Positions 26,117 to 34,412 of a stretch of DNA of 64,000 nt are shown here, one piece after another. A program made the position numbers and the translations under genes. The stretch's first letter is position 1; every line of letters begins with the position of its first letter. The notes beneath the pieces were generated by a model, which was given only the letters and a program-made list of their open reading frames with translations, ran no database searches and was not told where the DNA came from. Source of the stretch: DASPOF01 sp035626155 (GTDB taxonomy: Bacteria > Desulfobacterota > Binatia > Binatales > Binataceae); contig DASPOF010000127.1 of NCBI GenBank assembly GCA_035626155.1, positions 7,858 through 71,857 of the forward strand, in the 5' to 3' direction.

Positions 26117-27084
26117 GCACTCCTGCGCCCGGCTGGGACGAGGTCATCGACCGCCATCTCGCGCGCCAGGCGGTCGAGCGCGGGCTTAGCCGCCATTCGC
26201 TCGATGCGTACGGGCACGACCTTCGCGACTTCCAGGAATTCTGCCGCGGCCGCGGCGGCAGGCCCGGGGAACTCGATGCTGCAATGATGACCGCGTACCT
26301 GGCGCAACTGGCCGAGCGCGGGTTTGCGGTGGCGACCCAGCGCCGCCATCTCGCGAGCCTCCACGGACTTGCGCGCGAGCTGGTCGATCGCGGAATCATC
26401 GGGCGCGATCCCGCGCCGTCGGTCAAGCTGCGGCCGCATCCGCGCAAGCTCCCGCGCACGCTCTCGCTCAAGGACGTGGAGATCCTGCTGGCCGCGATCG
26501 ACACGAAAACCCTGCGCGGGCTGCGCGACCGCGCGATGCTCGAGGTGCTGTACGCAAGCGGACTGCGCGTGTCGGAACTGGTCGGCTTGCAGTTGACCCA
26601 GGTGAACCTCAGGGCCGGGACGCTGACCGTGTTCGGCAAGGGCTCGAAGGAACGCATCGTTCCGCTGGGCCGCGCGGCGCGCCGGGCGCTTTTGGACTAT
26701 CTGACGCGCCGCGAGAAGGATTCCGCGGCCGAAAACAAACGGCGCCGCGCGCGGCCTGCGCGCAAATCGCAAGCCGTGTTCGTCTCGCGGCTTGGCCGCC
26801 AGATGACGCGCCAGGGCTTTTTCAAGGCGCTCAAGGGATGGGCCGGCTGCGAGCCGCGGCTTTCCTGGGTAAGCCCGCACACGCTCAGGCATTCGTTCGC
26901 GACCCACCTGCTCGAGGGCGGAGCCGACCTGCGCGCGGTACAGGAGATGCTGGGCCACAGCGACATCTCGACCACCCAGATCTATACGCATCTCTCCCGC
27001 AGCCACCTGCGCAAGGTTCATCGCACCTACCATCCGCGCGCGACCCGCGACGCCGCCGGCGGCCGAAAGGAAACCCTGAATTGA
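26113..27084 (+). CDS. xerD: Tyrosine recombinase XerD
   Basis: Site-specific recombinase that resolves chromosome dimers at dif with XerC. The N-terminal SAM-like domain is followed by the catalytic core with Arg (YASGLRVSELVGL), HxxR (PHTLRHSFATHLL), the second His (LGHSDISTTQIYTH) and the Tyr nucleophile in the same segment. The C-terminal HRTYHPRA matches XerD. The start is TTG 26113-26115, overlapping the glnD TGA as TTGA. At 323 residues it is longer than usual because of an Arg/Lys-rich stretch of roughly 10 extra residues (around KRRRARPARK) before the MTRQ region. Confidence 0.92.
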   Translation: MSTPAPGWDEVIDRHLARQAVERGLSRHSLDAYGHDLRDFQEFCRGRGGRPGELDAAMMTAYLAQLAERGFAVATQRRHLASLHGLARELVDRGIIGRDPAPSVKLRPHPRKLPRTLSLKDVEILLAAIDTKTLRGLRDRAMLEVLYASGLRVSELVGLQLTQVNLRAGTLTVFGKGSKERIVPLGRAARRALLDYLTRREKDSAAENKRRRARPARKSQAVFVSRLGRQMTRQGFFKALKGWAGCEPRLSWVSPHTLRHSFATHLLEGGADLRAVQEMLGHSDISTTQIYTHLSRSHLRKVHRTYHPRATRDAAGGRKETLN

Positions 27085-27728
27085 GCCAGATTCCCGAGTT
27101 CCTGGTCCAGGTTTCGATTTGGGCGCTGCCGACCATGTTCGCGATCATCCTGCACGAGATCATGCACGGCGTGGTGGCGCTGAGGCTTGGCGATGACACC
27201 GCGCTTCGCGCCGGCCGCCTGACGCTGAACCCGATTCCGCACATCGACTTCTTCGGCACGATCCTGCTGCCCGCGGCGCTGCTCTTTTTTCATCTGCCGG
27301 TATTCGGTTTCGCCAGGCCGGTGCCGGTCAATTTCGCGCGGCTGCGCAACGGGCGCTCCGGGATGATGGAAGTCGCGGCCGCGGGGCCGCTGACGAATCT
27401 CACCCTGGCGGTGCTGAGCGCGATCGGCCTGCGAGTCGCGATGCGGTTCCTGGGCGCGCCGTGGGGCGCCGAGATCGCGGTGCCGATCGCATACATGTTG
27501 CAGGCCTCGATCGTGATCAACATCGTGCTCGCGGTCTTCAACCTGTTTCCCGTGCTTCCGCTCGACGGCGGACGCGTAGTGGTCGGGCTCCTGCCGCTTT
27601 CCGCCGCGCGCGCATTCGCGAGCACCGAACGCTATGGCTTTCTAATCCTCCTGGTGCTGCTATATACGGGTTCGGTCGGGGCGGTGATTAACCCGATAAT
27701 CAACGCGATTCTGCGGATGTTGATATGA
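27081..27728 (+). CDS. M50 family (site-2-protease-like) membrane metalloprotease
   Basis: A 215-residue inner-membrane protein with about five helices. The HExxH motif is HEIMH in the first helix, and the second zinc-ligand motif is LFPVLPLDGGR (family NPDG-like). The GNLTL-type AAAGPLTNLTLA segment is also characteristic. It belongs to the short M50 branch often found beside scpA/scpB and xerD. The physiological substrate is unknown. The TTG start (27081-27083) overlaps the xerD TGA as TTGA and the stop overlaps the scpA ATG as ATGA. Confidence 0.87.
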   Translation: MSQIPEFLVQVSIWALPTMFAIILHEIMHGVVALRLGDDTALRAGRLTLNPIPHIDFFGTILLPAALLFFHLPVFGFARPVPVNFARLRNGRSGMMEVAAAGPLTNLTLAVLSAIGLRVAMRFLGAPWGAEIAVPIAYMLQASIVINIVLAVFNLFPVLPLDGGRVVVGLLPLSAARAFASTERYGFLILLVLLYTGSVGAVINPIINAILRMLI

Positions 27729-28495
27729 GCGGGGAGCCGCAAGCGCCAAGAGCCGGAATCGACCCCGCGCCGCGCTTCAAGCTTCCCACCTACGAGGGGC
27801 CGCTCGACCTGCTCCTCCATCTGCTCAAGCGCGCGGAACTCGACCCGCACGAGGTCACCACGAGCGTCATCACGGAGCAGTACCTCGCCTATCTGGAACT
27901 GCTCGACCAGCTCAACCTCGATGTCGCGGGCGAGTACCTGGTGATGGCGGCAACCCTGCTGCTGATCAAGTCATTCTCGCTGCTGCCGCATCCCGAGGCG
28001 GCCGACACCGACGAGGCGCTCGAACTCCAGCGCGACCTCATCGAGCGCTTGCTCGAATACCAGCGCTATCGCGAGGCGGCCGAAAAGCTCGGCGCGCGGC
28101 CGATCCTCGGACGCGACGTGTTCACCGCGCCGGGCGAACCTGCGCCGGAGTCGGGCGGCGAGGTTCGTTTCACGGCATCGCTGTTCGACCTGGTCGAGGC
28201 GATGGGGGCGGTGCTGAAGCGCGTGGCCGACCAGGCGCCGCGCGGAATAGTGCTGCGCGATATCCCGGTCGCAGAGTGCATCCCGCGAATCCTCGCCGCG
28301 CTCGCGGGCGGGCAGAGAGTCGAGTTCACGGCCCTGTTCGATGACCTCAACGATCGGCCCTTGTTGATTGCGACCTTCATAGCGCTGCTCGAGCTTATAA
28401 GGCGCGGCGAGGTGATCGCATACCAGCAGGTGCGCTACGGCCCGATCATGCTCGAACAGCGCACGCCGCGTCCGGCCGAGCCGGCACGGGCATAG
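27725..28495 (+). CDS. scpA: Segregation and condensation protein A (kleisin)
   Basis: Kleisin subunit that bridges SMC heads in the chromosome-condensing SMC-ScpAB complex. The 256-residue protein shows the N-terminal helix pattern (YEGPLDLLLHLLKRAELDP), the IKSFSLLP segment and a C-terminal winged helix (VVATFIALLELIRRGEV-like). The start ATG overlaps the M50 gene stop. scpB follows after 5 bases. The smc gene is not in the window. Confidence 0.95.
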   Translation: MSGEPQAPRAGIDPAPRFKLPTYEGPLDLLLHLLKRAELDPHEVTTSVITEQYLAYLELLDQLNLDVAGEYLVMAATLLLIKSFSLLPHPEAADTDEALELQRDLIERLLEYQRYREAAEKLGARPILGRDVFTAPGEPAPESGGEVRFTASLFDLVEAMGAVLKRVADQAPRGIVLRDIPVAECIPRILAALAGGQRVEFTALFDDLNDRPLLIATFIALLELIRRGEVIAYQQVRYGPIMLEQRTPRPAEPARA

Positions 28496-28500
28496 AAGGT

Positions 28501-29229
28501 TTGAATTGCGCGGCGGAGGGGACGGTGGAAGAGGAACGCCTCAAATCGATTCTTGAAAGCCTGCTGTTCGCGGCGGGAGAGCCGGTCTCGCTTGGGCGAT
28601 TGGCGGCGGTGCTCGAGCACGAGCCGCGCGCGGCGATCCAGAAAGCGCTCGCCGAGATGGCGGCCGATTACGCGGCGCGCAATCGCGGAATCCTGCTCGA
28701 AGAGGTCGCGGGCGGCTACCAGTTTCGCACGCCGCCCGAACACGCCCATTACGTGCGCGCGCTGCTCGCCACGCGGCCGCCGCGCCTCAGCCGCCCGTTC
28801 CTCGAAACCCTCTCGATTATCGCCTACCGCCAGCCGGTCACGCGTCCCGAGATCGAGCAGCTTCGCGGCGTCGATTCCGGCGCGGTGCTCGAAACCCTGC
28901 TCGAGCGCCGGCTCATCCGGATCGCGGGCCGCAAAGAGGCGCCCGGACGCCCGATGATATACGCGACGACGCCGGAATTTCTCGAGGTGTTTGGGCTCAA
29001 GGATTTGGAGAGCCTCCCCGACTTGAAGGAGTTCCGCGAAATTGAGGCCGCGGTCGCACAGGCGACGACCGGACCGGTTCAGGGCGTCGAGACGCATCCC
29101 GAGGACGCTGCGGCGGCGCCGCCTAAAGAGACCGAAGACTCGACAGAGGAGCGCGCCTCGGAGGCGCCTGAGGGCGAGGCGGCGCCATCAGCCGAGCCGC
29201 CGTCCGACGATCCCGATCGCCGCGACTAA
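28501..29229 (+). CDS. scpB: Segregation and condensation protein B
   Basis: Partner of ScpA in the SMC complex. It has two winged-helix domains (about residues 10-175), with LKSILESLLFAAGEPVS, the conserved SRPFLETLSIIAYRQPVTRPEIE, and APGRPMIYATTPEFLEVFGL. An acidic, Ala/Glu/Pro-rich tail of about 60 residues follows and is probably disordered. The start is uncertain: TTG 28501 gives 242 residues, whereas GTG 28525 (VEEERLKS), just after GGAGGGG, would remove eight. It is the last gene of the amiC-scpB run. Confidence 0.93.
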   Translation: MNCAAEGTVEEERLKSILESLLFAAGEPVSLGRLAAVLEHEPRAAIQKALAEMAADYAARNRGILLEEVAGGYQFRTPPEHAHYVRALLATRPPRLSRPFLETLSIIAYRQPVTRPEIEQLRGVDSGAVLETLLERRLIRIAGRKEAPGRPMIYATTPEFLEVFGLKDLESLPDLKEFREIEAAVAQATTGPVQGVETHPEDAAAAPPKETEDSTEERASEAPEGEAAPSAEPPSDDPDRRD

Positions 29230-29338
29230 TTTCTCCGATTGACCGAAGCCGTCGCGGGGAGAGACGCTGAGGGAGTGACAAGGTAATGCGGCGGCCGAAT
29301 CTTAACTTGTTACTTTAGATTTCAGCTTCTCGCGCGCG

Positions 29339-32236
29339 ATGCCAATGCCCACCCTCGACGCTCTCAGAAACCAGCTCGCCCGCTCCATCGAGGGCGAGGT
29401 CCGATTCGACGCCGGCTCGCTCGCCGTCTATTCAACCGATGCTTCAAATTACCGGCAGGTGCCGATCGGCGTCGTGGTTCCGCGCCACGAGGGCGACGTC
29501 GGGCGCGCGCTCGCGATCGCGCGCGACAATGGGCTGCCGATCCTTTCGCGCGGCGGCGGCACCAGTCTGGCCGGGCAGGCCACGAATGCGGCGCTCGTGC
29601 TCGACTTCTCGAAGTACATGAACCGGATTCTCGCGATCGACCCCGCCAATCGCACCGCCGAGGTTGAACCCGGCGTCGTGCAGAGCCAGCTCAACGCAGC
29701 GCTCGCCGCGCACGGGCTTTTCTTCGCCCCGGACCCATCGACCAAGGATCGCTGCACGATCGGCGGGATGATCGGCAACAACTCGTGCGGCGCGCATTCG
29801 GCGGCTTACGGGAAGACGGTCGATAATCTCGCCGCGCTCGATGCGATCCTGTACGACGGTACGCATCTTAAGCTTGAGGGCCCGATGAGCGATGCGGAAC
29901 TTGACGGCGCGATCGCGGAGGGCGGCCGCGCGGGCGAGATGCTCCGCTCGCTTCGCGATCTGCGCGATCGATCCGCGGATTTGGTTCGCGAGCATTTCCC
30001 GAAAATCCCGCGCCGCGTCTCGGGCTACAATCTCGATCAGCTCCTGCCGGAGGCGGGCTTCAACCTGGCGCGCGCGCTCGTCGGCTCTGAGGGCAGCCTG
30101 GCGGTCACGCTGCGCGCCACGGTGCAGGCCGTTCGCCGGCCGGAGAAACTCGCGCTGGTGGTGCTCGGCTTCGATGATGTCTATCTCGCCGCGGACCAGA
30201 CGGCGCGGATACTGGAGCATCGCCCCGAGGCGCTCGAGGGCTTCGACCATCACCTGCCCGACTTCGCACGGGAAAAGGGGCTCGAGGCCGTCCGGCTGCT
30301 TCCCAGCGGGCGCGCGTTCCTGCTGGTCGAACTCGGCGGCGACACGGCCGACGAAGCGCGCGAACGGGCGGAGCGCCTCATCGGCGAGGCGCGCCGGATT
30401 CGCGAATGCTCGGGCGTCGCGTATCTCGGCGATCCGGGCGACCAGGGCGCGGTCTGGCGGCTTCGCGAGTCGGGGCTCGGCTCGGGCGCATACATTCCCG
30501 GCCATCCGCGCACCTGGCCGGGCGCCGAGGACACCGCGGTGCCGCCAGCGAAGCTCGGCGCGTATCTGCGGTCGTTCAACACGATTCTCGACCGCCACGA
30601 TCTCTCGGCCGCGACCTACTATGGCCATTTCGGAGAGGGATGCGTTCATGCGCGAATCAATTTCGATCTCGCAAGCGAGCGCGGGATTGCGATATTCCGC
30701 CGCGCGATGACCGAGATCGGCGCGCTGGTCGCGGAGTTCGGGGGATCGCTCTCGGGCGAGCACGGCGACGGCCTGGCGCGCTCGGAGCTGCTCCCGATGA
30801 TGTATCCGCCTGCGCTGATGGATGCGTTCAGGGACTTCAAGCGCGCCTTTGATCCCGCGGGGCGGATGAATCCGGGGGTGATCGTCGATGCGCACCGGCT
30901 GGATTCGCATCTGCGGCTCGGTCCGCGCTACAGCCCGCACGCGGTTGCGACTCACTTCGATCTGAGCGCCGAGGGCGGCCTGGCCGGTGCCGCGCTCAAG
31001 TGCGTCGGAATCGGCAAGTGCCGCAAGACCGATGCGGGCACGATGTGCCCATCGTACATGGCGACGCGCGAGGAGATTCATTCCACGCGCGGACGCGCGC
31101 GGCTGCTGTTCGAGGCGCTGACGGGCGACTTGCTCGATGGCGGCTTCAGCGACCCGGCGATCAAGGAGGCGCTCGACCTGTGCCTGTCATGCAAGGCGTG
31201 CAAGAACGAATGCCCGGCATCGGTGGACATGGCGACGTACCGGGCCGAGTTCTTCGCGCACTACTACGAGCGGAATCCCCGGCCGCTTCATGCGCGATTC
31301 TTCGCGCATCTGCACGAACTTGCGCGCCTCGCGTCGATCGCGCCGGCGCTCGCAAATGCGGTCTCGCACGCGGCGGGCCTGGACGCGCTCGCAAAGCGCG
31401 CCCTCGGAATTCATCCCGAACGCACGCTTCCTCGTTTCGCCAGCCGCACGTTTCGATCATGGTTCGCGCGGCACGCCGGTGCGAATCCCGCGGCGCGCGA
31501 GGTCGTGCTGTTCCCCGACACGTTCAACAATTTCTTCGAACCGCAGGTCCCGATCGCCGCAGTGGCCGTGCTCGAACGCGCGGGATTTCGCGTGACGATT
31601 CCCGCGGCCGACCTCTGCTGCGGGCGCCCGCTCTATGATCAGGGCATGCTCGATACGGCCCGCCAGCGGCTGGTCGAGGCGATGGATGCGCTTAGTCCCG
31701 CGGTCGAGCGGGGCGCGATCGTCGTCGGGCTGGAGCCAAGCTGCATTCTCACGTTCCGCGATGAGCTTCCGGCGCTGTTCCCGGCCGATCCGCGAGCGCG
31801 CGCGCTCGCATCGCGCGCGCTGATGCTCGATGAATTCCTCGCGCGCGAGGCGGCGGGGTTTGCTCCCCCGCCATTGCGCGCCAACGCGCTGCTCCACGGC
31901 CATTGCCATCAAAAGGCGATCGCGGGAATCGGACACGAGACCGCCCTGCTCTCGCGCATCGAGGGGCTTAAGCTGGACGTGCTCGATGCGGGATGTTGCG
32001 GGATGGCGGGAGCGTTCGGGTACGACCGCCGCCATTTCGCAGTTTCGCGTGCGATCGGCGAGCGCGTGCTGATACCGGTGATCGAAAAATCCGCGCCGGA
32101 TACGATTATCGTGGCGGACGGATTCTCGTGCCGCTCGCAGATCCGCCAGTTCTGTCCCGGCCGCCGCCCGATGCATCTGGCAGAGGTCCTCGACCTCGCC
32201 GCCGGAGCTAATACTCGCCCGGGCGTGCCGGGCTAG
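29339..32236 (+). CDS. Fused FAD/Fe-S 2-hydroxyacid dehydrogenase (GlcD + GlcF type)
   Basis: A 965-residue fusion. Residues 1-480 are a PCMH-type FAD oxidase (SRGGGTSLAGQ, NNSCGAHSAAYGKTVDNL) with the C-terminal cap containing HGDGLARSE. A ferredoxin-like part follows, with Cys motifs CVGIGKCRKTDAGTMCPS and CLSCKACKNECPAS for two Fe-S clusters. Then come two CCG domains (CCGRPLYDQG, GHCHQKAI, DAGCCGMAGAFGY). The architecture matches YdiJ/Dld-II proteins, which oxidise D-lactate, D-2-hydroxyglutarate or similar acids to the quinone or an electron carrier. The substrate cannot be set. It stands alone, with an unremarkable 109-base upstream gap. Confidence 0.9.
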   Translation: MPMPTLDALRNQLARSIEGEVRFDAGSLAVYSTDASNYRQVPIGVVVPRHEGDVGRALAIARDNGLPILSRGGGTSLAGQATNAALVLDFSKYMNRILAIDPANRTAEVEPGVVQSQLNAALAAHGLFFAPDPSTKDRCTIGGMIGNNSCGAHSAAYGKTVDNLAALDAILYDGTHLKLEGPMSDAELDGAIAEGGRAGEMLRSLRDLRDRSADLVREHFPKIPRRVSGYNLDQLLPEAGFNLARALVGSEGSLAVTLRATVQAVRRPEKLALVVLGFDDVYLAADQTARILEHRPEALEGFDHHLPDFAREKGLEAVRLLPSGRAFLLVELGGDTADEARERAERLIGEARRIRECSGVAYLGDPGDQGAVWRLRESGLGSGAYIPGHPRTWPGAEDTAVPPAKLGAYLRSFNTILDRHDLSAATYYGHFGEGCVHARINFDLASERGIAIFRRAMTEIGALVAEFGGSLSGEHGDGLARSELLPMMYPPALMDAFRDFKRAFDPAGRMNPGVIVDAHRLDSHLRLGPRYSPHAVATHFDLSAEGGLAGAALKCVGIGKCRKTDAGTMCPSYMATREEIHSTRGRARLLFEALTGDLLDGGFSDPAIKEALDLCLSCKACKNECPASVDMATYRAEFFAHYYERNPRPLHARFFAHLHELARLASIAPALANAVSHAAGLDALAKRALGIHPERTLPRFASRTFRSWFARHAGANPAAREVVLFPDTFNNFFEPQVPIAAVAVLERAGFRVTIPAADLCCGRPLYDQGMLDTARQRLVEAMDALSPAVERGAIVVGLEPSCILTFRDELPALFPADPRARALASRALMLDEFLAREAAGFAPPPLRANALLHGHCHQKAIAGIGHETALLSRIEGLKLDVLDAGCCGMAGAFGYDRRHFAVSRAIGERVLIPVIEKSAPDTIIVADGFSCRSQIRQFCPGRRPMHLAEVLDLAAGANTRPGVPG

Positions 32237-32263
32237 CGACGTCGCAAGTCTCTCGCGATTGGC

Positions 32264-32286
32264 GCGGCCGCTCAGAGAGCGGCTGC
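32264..32286. terminator. Hairpin between the FAD/Fe-S gene and the UbiA gene
   Basis: GCGGCCGCTC (32264-32273) pairs with GAGCGGCTGC (32277-32286), 10 base pairs including one G-U, with a 3-base loop. It lies 27 bases after the FAD/Fe-S stop and overlaps the convergent UbiA stop codon. There is no T run on either side, so it may slow or end transcription only weakly. Confidence 0.35.
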
Positions 32287-33300
32287 GATGCGGTTTATAA
32301 TCAGCCCCAGAACAAACAGCGCGCCCGCGCGACGCGTATGGATGAACGCCGCGCCAACGTACCATAGCGGCCACACCGGGTAGCCGCGCGGCGGCTCCGC
32401 AGGCTTCGCCATCGAGTAGAAATTGACCGTGCGCCACAGGACCGGCAGCGCTGCGAGCACCAACAACACGCCGAACCCCAGCACGCCGAGCAAGACCAGC
32501 GCGACCGTGACCACATAGAAGGAAATCATCAAGCCCTGGTTCAGCCGCAGCGCGACGCGCTCGCCAAGAATCACCGGCAACGTGCTGACATGCTGCCCCG
32601 CGTCGTAGGGGAGCTTGTCGATGTGCTTCCCGATCAGCACCGTCGTCACCAAAATCGCGTACGGCAGCGATGCGACCCAGACCCAGGCCGGAAGCGTCCC
32701 GGTCGTCACGAAATAGGTTCCGCAAACCATCAGCGGTCCCCACACGATGAAGACGCCGGGCTCGCCGAGGCCCCTATGTTTGAGTCTGAGCGGCGGCGCC
32801 ACGTAAAACACGCTGATGAAAAGCCCGGCCAATGCGAACACGACGATGAGCCATCCGCGAACCGCGAAAAGGACGCCGAGTATGCACGCGTCGGCGAGGT
32901 TCAGAATTACGATCGCACGCAGAAGCTCCGACTTGGTAATCCAGCCCGACAGCACCGGATGCGGGGCGTAGAGAGCGCGCGGCGCTGACGAAGTGTCGAT
33001 GCCGCTTTCCAGATCGAAGTAGTCGTTGATCAGGTTGTTGCTGGCGTGCGCGATCATCAGGCCCGCAAGGCCGAGCAGGAAGTACCACCAGTTCGCACCA
33101 GCCGCTCCGCCCGCGAGCAGGCCGCCGATAAGGCCGGAGGTGAGCGTCATCGGCAGGACCGCGGCGCGCGTCATGATGAGCCAGCGCGAGACGGCGTCGA
33201 TGGGCCGATCGGGGGGCAGATTCACCGACAGGAGCGCCTCGCGCCAGTTGCGCAATCTCGCGCCCATGTCCATCGGAGCCGTGTTGGCGAGTTCGGCCAT
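32272..33300 (-). CDS. UbiA-family prenyltransferase
   Basis: Integral membrane protein of 342 residues with about nine helices. The first Asp-rich motif is NNLINDYFDLESGID at about residues 87-101. The second is KHIDKLPYDA at about 222-231, both expected to bind Mg-prenyl diphosphate. The FVAPP/VFYVAPPLRLK loop and WGPLM segments fit the MenA/UbiA branch, so a role in quinone or related prenyl-lipid synthesis is likely. No quinone genes are adjacent, so the acceptor is undetermined. The start ATG is at 33298-33300. Confidence 0.85.
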   Translation of the reverse strand: MAELANTAPMDMGARLRNWREALLSVNLPPDRPIDAVSRWLIMTRAAVLPMTLTSGLIGGLLAGGAAGANWWYFLLGLAGLMIAHASNNLINDYFDLESGIDTSSAPRALYAPHPVLSGWITKSELLRAIVILNLADACILGVLFAVRGWLIVVFALAGLFISVFYVAPPLRLKHRGLGEPGVFIVWGPLMVCGTYFVTTGTLPAWVWVASLPYAILVTTVLIGKHIDKLPYDAGQHVSTLPVILGERVALRLNQGLMISFYVVTVALVLLGVLGFGVLLVLAALPVLWRTVNFYSMAKPAEPPRGYPVWPLWYVGAAFIHTRRAGALFVLGLIINRIAAAL

Positions 33301-33449
33301 AGTTGATCAGCACGCAAGCCGCGCTCTGCGGCCGCTAGTTTGCGTCGAAGCGGATTCTATTTCAACTGTCCGCGATGGTCAGAGAAAATTCGGCGCGATT
33401 TTCCGCATCGCAGATGCCCGCGGTCGCCGGGAGTGGGCGAATTCCCCCG

Positions 33450-33485
33450 AAAAAAGCGAAGGCGACCCCCTTGGTGGGCCGCCTT
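33450..33485 (-). terminator. Rho-independent terminator after the isc operon
   Basis: On the minus strand AAGGCGGCCC (33485-33476) pairs with GGGTCGCCTT (33468-33459): 10 base pairs with one G-U and a 7-base loop. It is followed after three bases by TTTTTT (33455-33450). It lies 46 bases downstream of the unknown gene at 33532 and is the natural end of the iscS-iscX transcript plus that gene. Confidence 0.85.
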
Positions 33486-33531
33486 TCAAACTGTCGCACG
33501 AAACCAGCCGCCGGGAGCGGCCGGAACGCGC

Positions 33532-34125
33532 TCAGGCGCGATGCGCTTTGCGAAACTTCGAGGGCCGCCGGACCGCGCGCGCGCGCGCGCCCTTGCGATG
33601 AGACTCCGCCGCCTTGACGGCGGCTTTCGCCGGTTCGACGGCGCTGCTCGCCGCGACCGCAGCCGGCTCATCGGCAAGCACCTGCGCCTCGACGGTCACC
33701 GCAATCGGCTGCGCCTCGATCGCCGCGCGGCGCTGCTCGAGCACTTCGATGTGGCGCTCCTTCCAGCCGTGCAATCCGCGCCTCATGTACTCGGGGTTGA
33801 TGTCGAGCATGTCGCAGACGTTGTCGAACGAGAAGACCCAGCGCTTGTCCTCGTGGTTGATCCACTCCTCGGCGTCGCGAAACAGCCTCTGGCCCTTGTT
33901 GGTGGCCGCATCGATGCACTTCATGAAGCACTCGATGGCGTCCTCGAGGACGCTGAGGATGAGCCGCTTCTCGCCTTCGAGGAGATGCTTCTTGCGCATC
34001 GCCTCGAAGTACTGGATCGGCAAAAGCGTGTCGGGTTCGAACAAGCCCGGCAGCTTTTCGTCCAACGTCTCCTTTTCCTGCATCTTTCCCCCCTGCTCCG
34101 CCCGCAATATCACCTGGTCTTCCAC
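33532..34125 (-). CDS. Uncharacterised protein with conserved N-terminal domain and basic tail
   Basis: 197 residues. The N-terminal 120 residues look like a folded helical domain (LFEPDTLLPIQYFEAMRKK, EGEKRLILSVLEDAIECF, FRDAEEWINHEDKRW, FSFDNVCDMLDINPEYMRRG). I believe this is a conserved unknown family of deltaproteobacteria-like genomes, with the last part resembling a helix-turn-helix. The C-terminal about 60 residues are Ala/Glu-rich and end in a strongly basic stretch. The GTG start at 34123-34125 has a GAGGAGG site. It follows iscX by 43 bases and precedes the terminator, so it may be co-transcribed with isc. Function unknown. Confidence 0.75.
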   Translation of the reverse strand: MEDQVILRAEQGGKMQEKETLDEKLPGLFEPDTLLPIQYFEAMRKKHLLEGEKRLILSVLEDAIECFMKCIDAATNKGQRLFRDAEEWINHEDKRWVFSFDNVCDMLDINPEYMRRGLHGWKERHIEVLEQRRAAIEAQPIAVTVEAQVLADEPAAVAASSAVEPAKAAVKAAESHRKGARARAVRRPSKFRKAHRA

Positions 34126-34168
34126 AACCCCACCTCCTCAGATGATTGAGACGCTAGTCCACCCGCCC

Positions 34169-34396
34169 CTATTCATCATTCTCATCTTCATTTTGCTCTT
34201 CGTAGAGGTCATGCCAGGCCATCTGGATGGCTTCCAGCTTGCTTTCGCTGGCGCCGCCCGGCGCGTCATCGAATTCGTCGAGGTCGATTATCCACTGGCG
34301 CAGGTCGGTAAATCGCACATCGAGAGGGTCGAGTCCGGGGTGGTTTTCGGCAAGTATCTCGGCAATCTCCTCCGCTTGATCCCACTTGAGTCCCAT
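34169..34396 (-). CDS. iscX: Fe-S assembly protein IscX
   Basis: Small acidic protein (75 residues) that binds IscS and iron and tunes cluster assembly. The family segments RFTDLRQWIIDLDEFDD and the C-terminal LEAIQMAWHDLYEE are clear. I place the start at ATG 34394-34396 (MGLKWDQAEE), as in other IscX proteins; an upstream ATG at 34426 would overlap hscA. It is the sixth gene of the isc cluster, 16 bases after hscA. The fdx gene usually found between hscA and iscX is absent. Confidence 0.93.
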   Translation of the reverse strand: MGLKWDQAEEIAEILAENHPGLDPLDVRFTDLRQWIIDLDEFDDAPGGASESKLEAIQMAWHDLYEEQNEDENDE

Positions 34397-34412
34397 CTTG
34401 AGGGCGCCTCCG

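Noticed and set aside
29444..31081. A 545-codon open frame on the minus strand across the FAD/Fe-S dehydrogenase
   Set aside because: It lies antisense to a clear multi-domain enzyme, with Arg/Ala-rich composition and no recognisable domain.
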